A program made the position numbers and the translations under genes. Of a stretch of DNA of 37,547 bases, positions 9,575-17,900 are shown piece by piece (the stretch's first letter is position 1; the number at the start of each line of letters is the position of its first letter). The notes below the pieces were generated by a model. That model did no database searches. It was not told where the DNA came from and was given only the letters and a program-made list of their open reading frames with translations. Source of the DNA: Candidatus Poseidonia sp. (GTDB lineage Archaea; Thermoplasmatota; Poseidoniia; Poseidoniales; Poseidoniaceae); NCBI GenBank assembly GCA_030827475.1, contig JAUREJ010000017.1:1-37547 (forward strand), read 5' to 3'.

Positions 9575-10573
9575 ATGACGACCTCTCATCCGCTCAAGTC
9601 GTTGGTGTTGGAAATCGGTCTTGCCATCGGCATGATCGCCTGCCTGATCGGAGCCATGGTGATTCATACCGGTTCCATGCCGCCGCTGGTGGTCGTCGAA
9701 TCGGCGTCCATGGTCCACGACGAAAACGGGGAAATTGGGAGCATCGATGCGGGCGACCTGATTTTGGTGCACGACCAACCGGCCAGCACGGTGGTGACGT
9801 TTGCTGAGGCCACCGAACCATCGCATCCGGCGTACGGTTACGAGCAACACGGTCTTGCAGGTGACGTCATCATTTACGACAAAAATGGAGAAGGGGGCAC
9901 GCCCATCATCCACCGCGCCATCCTGCGGGCCGTTGCAGAACAAACGACGATTCCAGACCGACAGGGCAGCGACCCGTGCCCGGATGGGGGGACCTACGAC
10001 GCCCAAAAACCGGCCGATGACGGTCTGCCTGGAACGTGCATCCAGACCTGGTCTGTCCCCGGAACGGGTGTTCGAGATGTCGCCAACATCACCGTGGTGT
10101 TTGACGGTACTTCGGCAGGCTACTACGACTGCAAGCGTCCTTCGCACGCAGGGGTTGAATCTCATTTGGTGGTGTGGGAGTGGCAACCCCCGCACGAGGG
10201 CATCTTGACCCTCGGAGACAACAACAAATGTTCGGTTGACCAAGGCAGCAGCGCCACCAACGGTTCTGCCGGTGTCCACAGCCCGTCCGGGGTGGTCGGC
10301 CCGATTCGTGACGGTTGGATTTTGGGCGTTGCAGGCGGCGAAATCCCGTGGCTCGGGACCGTGAAACTGATGTCGGGCGGCCCAACTTCGTACGGAACAG
10401 GAGATGTCCCCTCCTCGTCCTTCATGGCCCTGGTCATCCTTCTCGCTGCGGTGTTCGCAGCGCCCCAGGTGAGCGATGCCTTGTTTCGGAGATGGATTGC
10501 TTCATCGCCAGACCTCCTGCACAAAGACCTGAGTTGGGAAACGATTGGCGACTCGCCTCAAGAAGCCTCGTAA
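9575..10573 (+). CDS. Type I signal peptidase (S26B, Sec11-like) with a large insertion
   Basis: The 332-residue membrane protease removes signal peptides on the outer face of the membrane. A transmembrane helix (about 8-32) is followed by the catalytic Ser box VVVESASM (Ser45-Met46), a His box TPIIHRAI (His113, replacing the bacterial Lys as in archaea and the ER), and LTLGDNN (Asp215). These three boxes match the Ser/His/Asp arrangement of archaeal signal peptidases. About 100 residues separate the His and Asp boxes, more than in minimal archaeal enzymes, and they include several Cys (near 135, 154 and 186) that could form disulfides. A second hydrophobic helix lies at about 280-305. It is a natural partner for the large exported proteins on either side. 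The 3' end overlaps the convergent gene by 16 nt. Confidence 0.9.
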   Translation: MTTSHPLKSLVLEIGLAIGMIACLIGAMVIHTGSMPPLVVVESASMVHDENGEIGSIDAGDLILVHDQPASTVVTFAEATEPSHPAYGYEQHGLAGDVIIYDKNGEGGTPIIHRAILRAVAEQTTIPDRQGSDPCPDGGTYDAQKPADDGLPGTCIQTWSVPGTGVRDVANITVVFDGTSAGYYDCKRPSHAGVESHLVVWEWQPPHEGILTLGDNNKCSVDQGSSATNGSAGVHSPSGVVGPIRDGWILGVAGGEIPWLGTVKLMSGGPTSYGTGDVPSSSFMALVILLAAVFAAPQVSDALFRRWIASSPDLLHKDLSWETIGDSPQEAS

Positions 10574-11307
10574 CCCGCCTCGATCAAGGCTTCTTCAAGC
10601 GTGAGTTGCCCTCGACTCACCCGCCGCGCGGCCTCGATGGAAATCGTGAGGGCCCCTTTCGACCGTTGCCGGCTGATGCGTTGTAAATTCCGAAGTTCGC
10701 CCAACGAAGGCACGTGGTCTCGTTGTTCGTGAACCGGTTTTCCTGCTTGACGCCCGATCTTGACCGCCGATGCGCCATGGGCATGTCTGGATGTTCCGGT
10801 GCTGGTGCGGTACTCGTTCACTTCCTCAACCCAAAAGCCTCGGCCAATGGCCTCGTTGATGAGTCGGTCGCGGTGCATGGGTGACCCGTGACCGACACGA
10901 ACCAAAACGGCATCCGGGGACATGGCATCGACCATGCGAGCCATGAAGCCGAACAACGAAGGGAAGTCCTCCTCCACGGTCTTTCCCAGCACCGTGCCGT
11001 CCGCAAAACACGCACAACCCGGGCGAGGGCCGGGGTCCAGCCCGAACACCAATTGCTTAGGCGACATGGGGTGGGCTCGGGTCATCGTCCAAACCAACAC
11101 CTGTTCGTCAACGGTGTCAATCGACACGGGAACACCTCGCCCTCCGAGGCGTTTGATCTCGCCTGGCGAGGCGAACCACCAAGCGGAGGGGTCCGGTAGC
11201 GGTTCGTCCGTCGAGAGCATGAGAACGGGGATTCGATGAAATTCCAAAGCCTTCAGCAAACGATGGGCCAGTTGGAAATCGTCGGTGCGGACGTAGACGC
11301 GCTGCAC
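10558..11307 (-). CDS. Uncharacterised protein with an RNase H-like (RuvC/DUF460-type) core
   Basis: The protein has 249 residues and a GTG start at 11305-11307. The first 90 residues (RVYVRTDDFQLAHRLLKAL, then DEPLPDP) look like a small alpha/beta domain. The second part opens with LVFGLDPGPRPGCACF, the first beta-strand of an RNase H/RuvC-type fold with an acidic residue in GLDPG, followed by SPDAVLVRVGHGSPMHRD and WVEEVNEYRTS. The C-terminus is basic and helical (RNLQRISRQRSKG). The motif resembles the archaeal DUF460 group and RuvC-like nucleases, but I cannot assign a family. Its neighbour on the other side of the divergent spacer is Hjc, which makes a nucleic-acid role plausible. Nuclease activity is not demonstrated by what I can see. 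Confidence 0.8.
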   Translation of the reverse strand: MQRVYVRTDDFQLAHRLLKALEFHRIPVLMLSTDEPLPDPSAWWFASPGEIKRLGGRGVPVSIDTVDEQVLVWTMTRAHPMSPKQLVFGLDPGPRPGCACFADGTVLGKTVEEDFPSLFGFMARMVDAMSPDAVLVRVGHGSPMHRDRLINEAIGRGFWVEEVNEYRTSTGTSRHAHGASAVKIGRQAGKPVHEQRDHVPSLGELRNLQRISRQRSKGALTISIEAARRVSRGQLTLEEALIEAGYEAS

Positions 11308-11433
11308 GAAGGTTGGTTGGTCCGGCTCCGTTCTAATCTATCGGTTCGCCTCGATGGAGAGACCTGGAAACCCGTTGAAAAGTTGTTCGCGTGAACCGAA
11401 GTCATCAAGAACGATGGACGACGATGTCGGTTC

Positions 11434-12102
11434 ATGACAAGCGCCTACGAAAGGGAACTGCGGGAGGTTCTCGCAGGCACCGAGAAAGGCGTGGATGCGG
11501 TCATCAAGAGTTGCGATGAAGCCGAGCGTCGTCGAATGCGGCGTGTGCTTGAACGCCCCTTTCTCGTCGTTCGTGCGGCGGGCTCGGGTATGGAGGGAAG
11601 CGGTGATTTGGTTGCGCTTCGTGGCGATTGTTCGTTCCCCATCGAAGTGAAAACCACCAAAGCTGAGAAACTGTATTTTTCAGGACGAACAAAAGACCAG
11701 TTGGAAGCCATGATTCGAGAGGGTGAGCGCAGCGGCCTCATGCCCCTTTACGCACATCGAAGAAAGGGCGTGCGGGGCGATTCGTGGCGGTTGTTTCGGG
11801 TTGAAACGCAGGGCCTGCGCGGGACCCTTCGGTTGCTCGCACCAAAAATTCCGGCCCTGCCCTTGAACCGAAACGGTTCACCGTTTATCGATTGGGGCCA
11901 AGGCATGCCGTTGAACGAATTCATCGGTTTGATGTGCTCCGCAGAAGGGAGGGAAGACCTTCAGCCATCGCTTCACATGCGCGCCAAAAAGCACGCATCA
12001 ACGGCGTATCGGGATGAGGTCTCCGCAGCAGATGTCCTGGCGGAACTTGAACGCCGTCGCTCAGATGCGATGGACCTCAGAGATACGGCACCACCATTGT
12101 GA
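11434..12102 (+). CDS. hjc: Archaeal Holliday junction resolvase (Hjc) with extra segments
   Basis: The protein has 222 residues; the family usually has about 120-140. It carries the Hjc catalytic set of the restriction-endonuclease-like fold: E6 in YERELREVL, the strand and loop VVRAAGSG, D58 in GSGDLVAL, and E71 and K73 in PIEVKTTK, with the canonical 13-residue spacing between D58 and E71. This enzyme cuts four-way DNA junctions during recombination and fork repair. Two oddities stand out. About 28 extra residues lie between the N-terminal helix and the first strand, and about 90-100 extra residues follow the core (from about residue 115), of unknown purpose. No strong Shine-Dalgarno precedes the ATG. 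The 3' end overlaps the convergent protease gene by 26 nt. Confidence 0.9.
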   Translation: MTSAYERELREVLAGTEKGVDAVIKSCDEAERRRMRRVLERPFLVVRAAGSGMEGSGDLVALRGDCSFPIEVKTTKAEKLYFSGRTKDQLEAMIREGERSGLMPLYAHRRKGVRGDSWRLFRVETQGLRGTLRLLAPKIPALPLNRNGSPFIDWGQGMPLNEFIGLMCSAEGREDLQPSLHMRAKKHASTAYRDEVSAADVLAELERRRSDAMDLRDTAPPL

Positions 12103-13534
12103 ACACCAGCATCACGAGCAACACCAGGGAAGAGTAACTGGATGCTTTGGACGAGAGATGGTCCACCCACATCGGGTGCAAGTCCCACAGCTTCAATTTC
12201 CGACCGATGCGTTTGACCCCGCTCAAGAAACTGTGCAACATGTCACGTAGCATATGTCCACCGTCAAACGGCACCATCGGAATGAGGTTGGTGAAACCCA
12301 AGAGGATGTTGACCCACATGAGCCAAAAGAAAAGATTCGCCATGAACAGCAAACCTTCGGTACCAAGAACGGCACTCACTGGCCCGTCGCCTGCCGTCAG
12401 CAAGGCTTCTTCAAAGGGGTGAATGGCGACGCCGTTGAGTTCGAACGGCACGATGAGGATGTTCAGAATGTGGATCGGGAGCATCAGCACACGCTGCAAG
12501 ACCGAACCGTCCCACCGCGGAGAAAAGGGGCCGGCCAGCCGGTCAATACCTGCGGTGCCCTCAGAGAGACCTTCTACGCCCAAGAACGGGTCTCCGGGGG
12601 AAATATCGAGATTCCCCAACACCTCGTCCTCCCATCCAAGCGCTTTGTAGTACGCGTGTTTGTCGCCAAATGTGGCGGTGAGGGTTTCCCGTTGGCCGTC
12701 TTGCCTGAGCACCACGAGGTCAACGGTGTCGTGCGCAGCGTAACCGTCAAGGACGGTTCGGAAATCTTCGCTGCTTTGAATCGGTTTGCCGTCGATGGAC
12801 ACCAACGTATCCCATGGCTCCATGCCGGCGCGTTCAGCACCTTCACCGACGATGATGCCTTGCACGTGAAGGTAATCCTCCTTCGCCGTGACCTGCCCGG
12901 CAACGCCGCCGAGCAGGAGCAGCATCACAAAAGCAGCAAAGAGGTTTGTTGCGGGGCCTGCGGCAAACATGCGCAACCGCTCTCGACGGGGCGCACGCAT
13001 CAATTCTTCAGCTTGCGGTTCTGCGAAGGCCCCGAGCGGAAGTGGGCCCAATTGGAGCAAGCCGAACGATCGGACGCGCATACCGTGGCCTCGGGCCAGC
13101 AGGCCGTGGCCAAATTCGTGAATCACCAGCGAAACGACAAAGGCCAAAGCACCCCATCCGAGCGGAATCACGGGATTCAGCCCGGGGACAGCAACCAATT
13201 CGCTGGCCGAGGGCGGGGTGGCGGTTGGTGGGTTCACCAGCGAAGTGATAAACGCCAACACGACCACCAAAGCCACGGCAAGCATGGCCAGTGAGCAGAC
13301 CCAAAGCGAAACCTCACCGTAGGCTCGCCAAAATTTACGTGGCTTTGCGAGGCGGTCAAGCAGGCGTTGACCTCGTTGCGTTCGAACCATCAAGACGATT
13401 CCGAGGGCGCGGGTGGCATTCCATCGGTCGAGGGTCCCGTTGCGTTCCCACGTCCGAATCAGGATGTACCATCCGAAAAGGAGGACAAACAGCAAAGTCC
13501 AGTCGGCTTGAACCGAACCCCACGAGGCCACCAT
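12077..13534 (-). CDS. Site-2-type intramembrane zinc metalloprotease (M50) with PDZ domain
   Basis: This 485-residue polytopic protein has the zinc-binding motif HEFGH at 139-143 inside a transmembrane helix. AAGPATNLFAA (191-201) follows, then a PDZ domain at about 220-290 (GAERAGMEPWDTLVSIDGKP), and the second active-site motif VPFDGGH at 421-427, which supplies the Asp ligand. Additional transmembrane helices lie at about 12-28, 78-100, 125-145, 196-213, 395-420 and 468-485. Site-2 proteases cut transmembrane segments of anchored proteins or regulators, usually after an earlier cut. Its substrate is unknown, but the locus encodes several single-pass anchored proteins. Convergent with hjc and divergent from the next gene across 96 nt. 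Confidence 0.93.
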   Translation of the reverse strand: MVASWGSVQADWTLLFVLLFGWYILIRTWERNGTLDRWNATRALGIVLMVRTQRGQRLLDRLAKPRKFWRAYGEVSLWVCSLAMLAVALVVVLAFITSLVNPPTATPPSASELVAVPGLNPVIPLGWGALAFVVSLVIHEFGHGLLARGHGMRVRSFGLLQLGPLPLGAFAEPQAEELMRAPRRERLRMFAAGPATNLFAAFVMLLLLGGVAGQVTAKEDYLHVQGIIVGEGAERAGMEPWDTLVSIDGKPIQSSEDFRTVLDGYAAHDTVDLVVLRQDGQRETLTATFGDKHAYYKALGWEDEVLGNLDISPGDPFLGVEGLSEGTAGIDRLAGPFSPRWDGSVLQRVLMLPIHILNILIVPFELNGVAIHPFEEALLTAGDGPVSAVLGTEGLLFMANLFFWLMWVNILLGFTNLIPMVPFDGGHMLRDMLHSFLSGVKRIGRKLKLWDLHPMWVDHLSSKASSYSSLVLLVMLVFTMVVPYL

Positions 13535-13630
13535 GGCACGGCGACGACCTGTTCCGCCTTGAACGTTGATATCGCTTCAGCGAACTCTGGGGGACAAAAC
13601 TTGATGATGGGTTGACGCCCCTTCCCTCTC

Positions 13631-14149
13631 ATGAACACGCATCACTCAGCCATCGAAGCATGGTGCGACGTCACGTGGGGTGAGCGACCCGTGCGCATTT
13701 CGGACTGGGCGGTCCACGACGATATCGTTCAGGTCTTCCTTCGTTTGTCGGCCAGCGTACTCATCGCTGATTTCACCCTCAACGCCAACGGACGTCTCAG
13801 CATTCAACAGCACCTTCACATCCCGCTCGAAACCTGGAACCCCGGCTCCATCCAGGGTCTTCGCACCATGGAAGGAAAAACGCGCTTCCAACATCGCCGT
13901 CAGTCCATCTTGCTCTCCAGCGAATTGAGGGTTCCCGAATGGGGGGCGGCGCTCCTTGAGGAGTGGTTGATGAGCATGCGGGGTGCGGTCAATCGGCCGA
14001 AGGACAGGGTGCAACGGCTCAATGAAATCAAGCGAATGCAAATGTCCGTTCAGCGAAATCTTGAGAGCGCTGGACTGTCAAATGCTGAGAGTGAAATCAA
14101 GGCTTTGACCGATAGGGTCGACCAAATCGATGCGCAATTATCGAACTGA
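13631..14149 (+). CDS. Hypothetical protein with C-terminal coiled coil
   Basis: The protein has 172 residues. The N-terminal 110 residues appear to be a mixed alpha/beta domain (WGERPVRISDWAVHDD, then LNANGRLSIQQH) without any motif I recognise. From about residue 110 the sequence is helical with heptad-like spacing (RVQRLNEIKRMQMSVQRNL, then ALTDRVDQIDAQL), suggesting a coiled coil and oligomerisation. There is no signal peptide or membrane helix, so it should be cytoplasmic. The single plausible ATG at 13631 fixes the start; no strong Shine-Dalgarno is seen. Its end overlaps the convergent macro-domain gene by 12 nt. Function unknown. Confidence 0.75.
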   Translation: MNTHHSAIEAWCDVTWGERPVRISDWAVHDDIVQVFLRLSASVLIADFTLNANGRLSIQQHLHIPLETWNPGSIQGLRTMEGKTRFQHRRQSILLSSELRVPEWGAALLEEWLMSMRGAVNRPKDRVQRLNEIKRMQMSVQRNLESAGLSNAESEIKALTDRVDQIDAQLSN

Positions 14150-14779
14150 TTCTTCCATCGTGGTGTCAACCCCGGGAAACTGATCCTCCCCTTCGCGGTA
14201 CACCGTGCGCATGTTGCTGATGAAGTTCCGCTCTTTCACGACGATGGTGAAGTTGCGAATCCCGTAGTCCTTCTCGCCGTCCAGCATTTCGAGAAGCACC
14301 TGGAGGGTGAGGCGGGCCCCTTCCCGATGAGGGTAGGCAAAGACCCCCATGGACAACGGCGGAGAGATGACGCTACTGATGTTGCCGAGCTCCTCGATCG
14401 TTGCAAAGAGGTTACGATAGGTCGTCGTCAGTAATTCACGCCGTGCTTCGTCTTGGTTCGGTCGACGGCAATCGGGCCCCACAGCATGGATGATGTGAGT
14501 GAACTTCGAGGCCAGAGCAAAGGGTTCGGTGACGACGTTTTCAGTCACCGCGCAAGGAGGTGCGTTGATTTTCCGCATTTCCAAGCAGATGTTGCGGGTG
14601 ATTTGGGTTAATTCCTTGCCCGCTTTTTGATGAATCATCTTGTCGATGCCTTCTCGTCCAGAGAGGCGGTTGTTGGCGGGGGTCACGAGCACGTCGCCCG
14701 AATGGTCCCAAACCTCTCCACCCATCACGCGCAAGACACCGTGCTTGCATGTTCTCGCCATGTAGAGTTCGGCCATCAT
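14138..14779 (-). CDS. Macro-domain (ADP-ribose-binding) protein
   Basis: About 213 residues form a single macro domain. Recognisable parts are the strand and loop VLVTPANNRLSGREGID (Asn pair contacting the distal ribose), the conserved Val-Thr stretch followed by FTHIIHAVGPD, and the phosphate loop SPPLSMGVFAYPHREGA. Macro domains bind ADP-ribose or O-acetyl-ADP-ribose and many hydrolyse ADP-ribosyl modifications. The choice between hydrolase and reader is not possible here. Start choice: the frame opens at GTG 14797, but ATG 14779 (or the next ATG, 14776) is better, lying about 25 nt from a CATATG TATA-like element and next to GGGG. Divergent from the 1770-residue surface protein. Confidence 0.88.
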   Translation of the reverse strand: MMAELYMARTCKHGVLRVMGGEVWDHSGDVLVTPANNRLSGREGIDKMIHQKAGKELTQITRNICLEMRKINAPPCAVTENVVTEPFALASKFTHIIHAVGPDCRRPNQDEARRELLTTTYRNLFATIEELGNISSVISPPLSMGVFAYPHREGARLTLQVLLEMLDGEKDYGIRNFTIVVKERNFISNMRTVYREGEDQFPGVDTTMEESVR

Positions 14780-14801
14780 TACCCCATAGAGGGCCACCCT
14801 A

Positions 14802-14807
14802 CATATG
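14802..14807. promoter_or_regulatory. Possible shared bidirectional TATA element (CATATG)
   Basis: The palindrome CATATG lies between two divergent genes. Its centre is about 25 nt from the macro-domain ATG at 14779 and about 28 nt from an ATG at 14833 in the frame of the surface protein. Both distances suit archaeal TATA-to-start spacing for leaderless transcripts. This is inference from spacing only. Confidence 0.35.
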
Positions 14808-14907
14808 CTCTGCGCCCTTTTTTCATGAACCGATGACGATTGCGATGTCTTCGGCTTCCTTGGGTCGAGATGGACGACATTTGAGCGATACGGCTAAAGA
14901 GGCCCCG

Positions 14908-17900
14908 ATGGTGCAACAACCGATGCACACAAAGCGGAGCAGTCTCGCTTTCGTGGTGCTCATGTTGGTCTCGATGGTTCCATTGCAACCCAACGGAACC
15001 GCTCCCTTACCGCCGCTCCTTGAGGACACGAACACCATGTTTGATGGATTTCTGGTCGGTGAAGCCGAGGGTCCGTGGAACGAGACGCCGATGCGAAACG
15101 TAGCCGTTCCCGACGGCTTCTCTTACGGGAGCGTCATCAACTACGGCGATGTTGGGGTCCTCATCAACAACCTCTCGGCCGAAAGCCGGACCATCGGTTG
15201 GGCCTTCGTGGCTGCGCGAAACATTTCCTTGGACCGTGTGTTCATCTTCAACGAGACCGGGACACCAACGGGCGAAACGGTGAATCGGAACCAATTCACC
15301 AACTTCTTCGCGCTTCCGTTCCTTGAAATGCTCCAAAACCGAAGTTCGTCAAACTCACTCAACTACCTCGTCACGACAAAAGGCATGCCACTCCGCATTT
15401 CGGGTGGCAACGACAAAGCAAGCTTTGACCAGGAATTGGCTTTGCTCGGGGGCACCTACAACGCCTCCATCGGAGGGGATTATTGGTTCAACCACGATTA
15501 CGGACCGCTCGCTGGAAAGGCGATGGAACCGTTTACACGCAGCAAGTACGGCTTTTTCCTCGTCACTCGACTCACCGGGTACACCGTCGATACAGCGCTC
15601 GAACTCATCGAGCGTGCGAACCAAAGTCTGGGGCAACGAGGAACCTTCGTGCTTGACTTGGCGACCAACCGAAACAACTCGGGTTACAAATTTTGGAACG
15701 ATGACCTGTATGCGGCCAACACCTCGTTGAACGGAAGCTTGGGCCTCCCGGTCATGTTCGATGAGGAGACCGAGTTCATCACCAACATCTCCAACGTGAT
15801 CGGGTATGCATCTTGGGGAAGCAACGACGGCGACTGGAACAGAAACTACTTGCCCAACGGTGGTTTTGACACCATCGATGCCTCTTGGCAGAGCGGGTCG
15901 CGTTATTGGACGCACAGCGGTCCGACGGTTGCCGCTGAAGACACCTTTGCATGGGCCTATCAAACCGATACCAAGCAGGGAGGAAACGGGGCGTTTGAAG
16001 CCACGGTCAAGACGGCTTGCGAACAAGACGCAGGCGACATGATGCAGGGCATCTACGGTGAGTACTTCGACAACGACGGGGTCTCGTTCAACGCAGCCTC
16101 CATGCCGTCCCTCATCGACCGAGAACCAGACCGTGTTCAAATCGAGCCCCACCTCAACCGAGCTTCCTCCAACAACGCCTATCCCGGCCTTGATGATCGA
16201 TTCAAGGAACATTGGGGTGCACGGTTCAGCGGCCTCATCGATGTCCCATTTTCAGGGAACTGGAGTTTTTTCCTCAACTCCGATGACGGTTCGGAATTGT
16301 GGGTCAACGGCAACAGCGTGGTCCAAAATCGCGGCATGCACGGCATGGTGGAACGTTCCGGCTACCTCAACCTCTCCGCCGGCCTCCACGATTTCCGAAT
16401 CGAGTTCTTCCAAGGAGGCGGACCCCACGGTCTGGTCTTCTCTTGGCAGGGCCCCAACACCTCAAAAGCCGCTGTCCCGAGTTCGGTGTTCTATGTCGAC
16501 GGCGACATCGTGCCGAAAGGCAACCGTCTCATTCATGCATGGTCCTTTGAGGACGGTTCTGGGAGCAAGGCCGTCAATGCGGTCAACACGAGTGCAAACT
16601 TGACCTTCACGGGAATGAATGCCTCAAACTGGCGCACTTGCGTGGACGGGGGGTGCTTGTGGTTTGACGGAGTGGACGACGTGGCGAGCGTTGACGTCAC
16701 GGATTGGACTGGAAATTTGTCCGTGAGCCAATGGGTGTGGGCCAACGCCAGCAACCAAACAACGTACGCCTCAACCTTTGCGGTCAACGACCAAGCGGGT
16801 TCCAACCTCTCCTTCCAGCATATGATTTCCAACAGCGAGTGGAGGCTTCACAACAATCAGTCCCACCCCTTTGGCGATGTGACGCCGCAACGATGGACTC
16901 ACCTCGTCTCGGTGTTTGACAGCGGGCAAATCCGTCAGTACATGGACGGGGTCTTGGTCAACACGCTCACCTACCCCAACGGCTCGTTCACCAACATCGA
17001 CCTCTACAAACTCGGGGTCAATCGCGCCGGCAGTGCATTTTTCGAAGGCATGATCGATGAGGTTCTCGTGTGGGATGTGGCCTTGGACGATCACGACATC
17101 ACCTCGCTTCGTCGGACCATCGTCGACAACTGCACGACCTACTCGGGGGGTGGTACCGATGTCGCGCATGTTACGACCATCTTCACGGTGCCCGAGAACC
17201 TGAAGGGGCATGCATGGATTGGCTATGTTTACGGCAAGCGAAGCGGCGAAGTCAACGGAGCCTTTGGCTTGGAATTGACCGCTCAGGACACCAACGGACA
17301 GACGCTCTCCACCAACACCTCTTCGATGAAGACTTTCACGACCTCATGGGCGGCACAATCCATTCGTTTCCGCCCTGACGCAAACGCAACCCAATTCGAA
17401 GTCAGGGTGCCCATGGACATCGCATCGACCTCAACGGACGGGCAATTCTACGTCGACACCGTGTTGCTGCGAGCCATCCGGCCTCACATGGAGTGGGTTA
17501 ACGGTTCCATCGCTGACACGGCGGTCTCGACCGGTGGGCGTTCGTTCAATTGGGGAACCGCCTACGGCCAATCCCTCGTCGCCGACCTCTTAGAAGACGG
17601 TGTTTCAGGAGTGAAAGGGTACGTGTACGAACCCTACCTCACTGCGGTTGGCCTGCCAAGTGTGTACCTCACCTCGTATGCCTCGGGATACAACCTCGCC
17701 GAAAGCCACGCTGCTGCAAACCGTCTTTCGGGTTGGATGGGCGTCGTTGTAGGCGACCCGAAAATGGCGCCTTACGCCGACATCTTCCATGACATCAGCA
17801 TCGTTGACGTGCGCGTGCTTGGCCCGGCAAATTTGGGCGAGGAGACCGTGATTCAGATGCTCATTGAAAACCGGGGGATGTCAACTTCGAACGGGACGCT

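Noticed and set aside
9443-10279. 278-codon minus-strand frame
   Set aside because: Antisense to the signal peptidase gene; no motif, and His/Arg-rich as typical of a shadow frame.
12254-13294. 346-codon open frame on the plus strand
   Set aside because: Antisense to the M50 protease, whose motifs and helices are clear. The shadow translation has no recognisable sequence.
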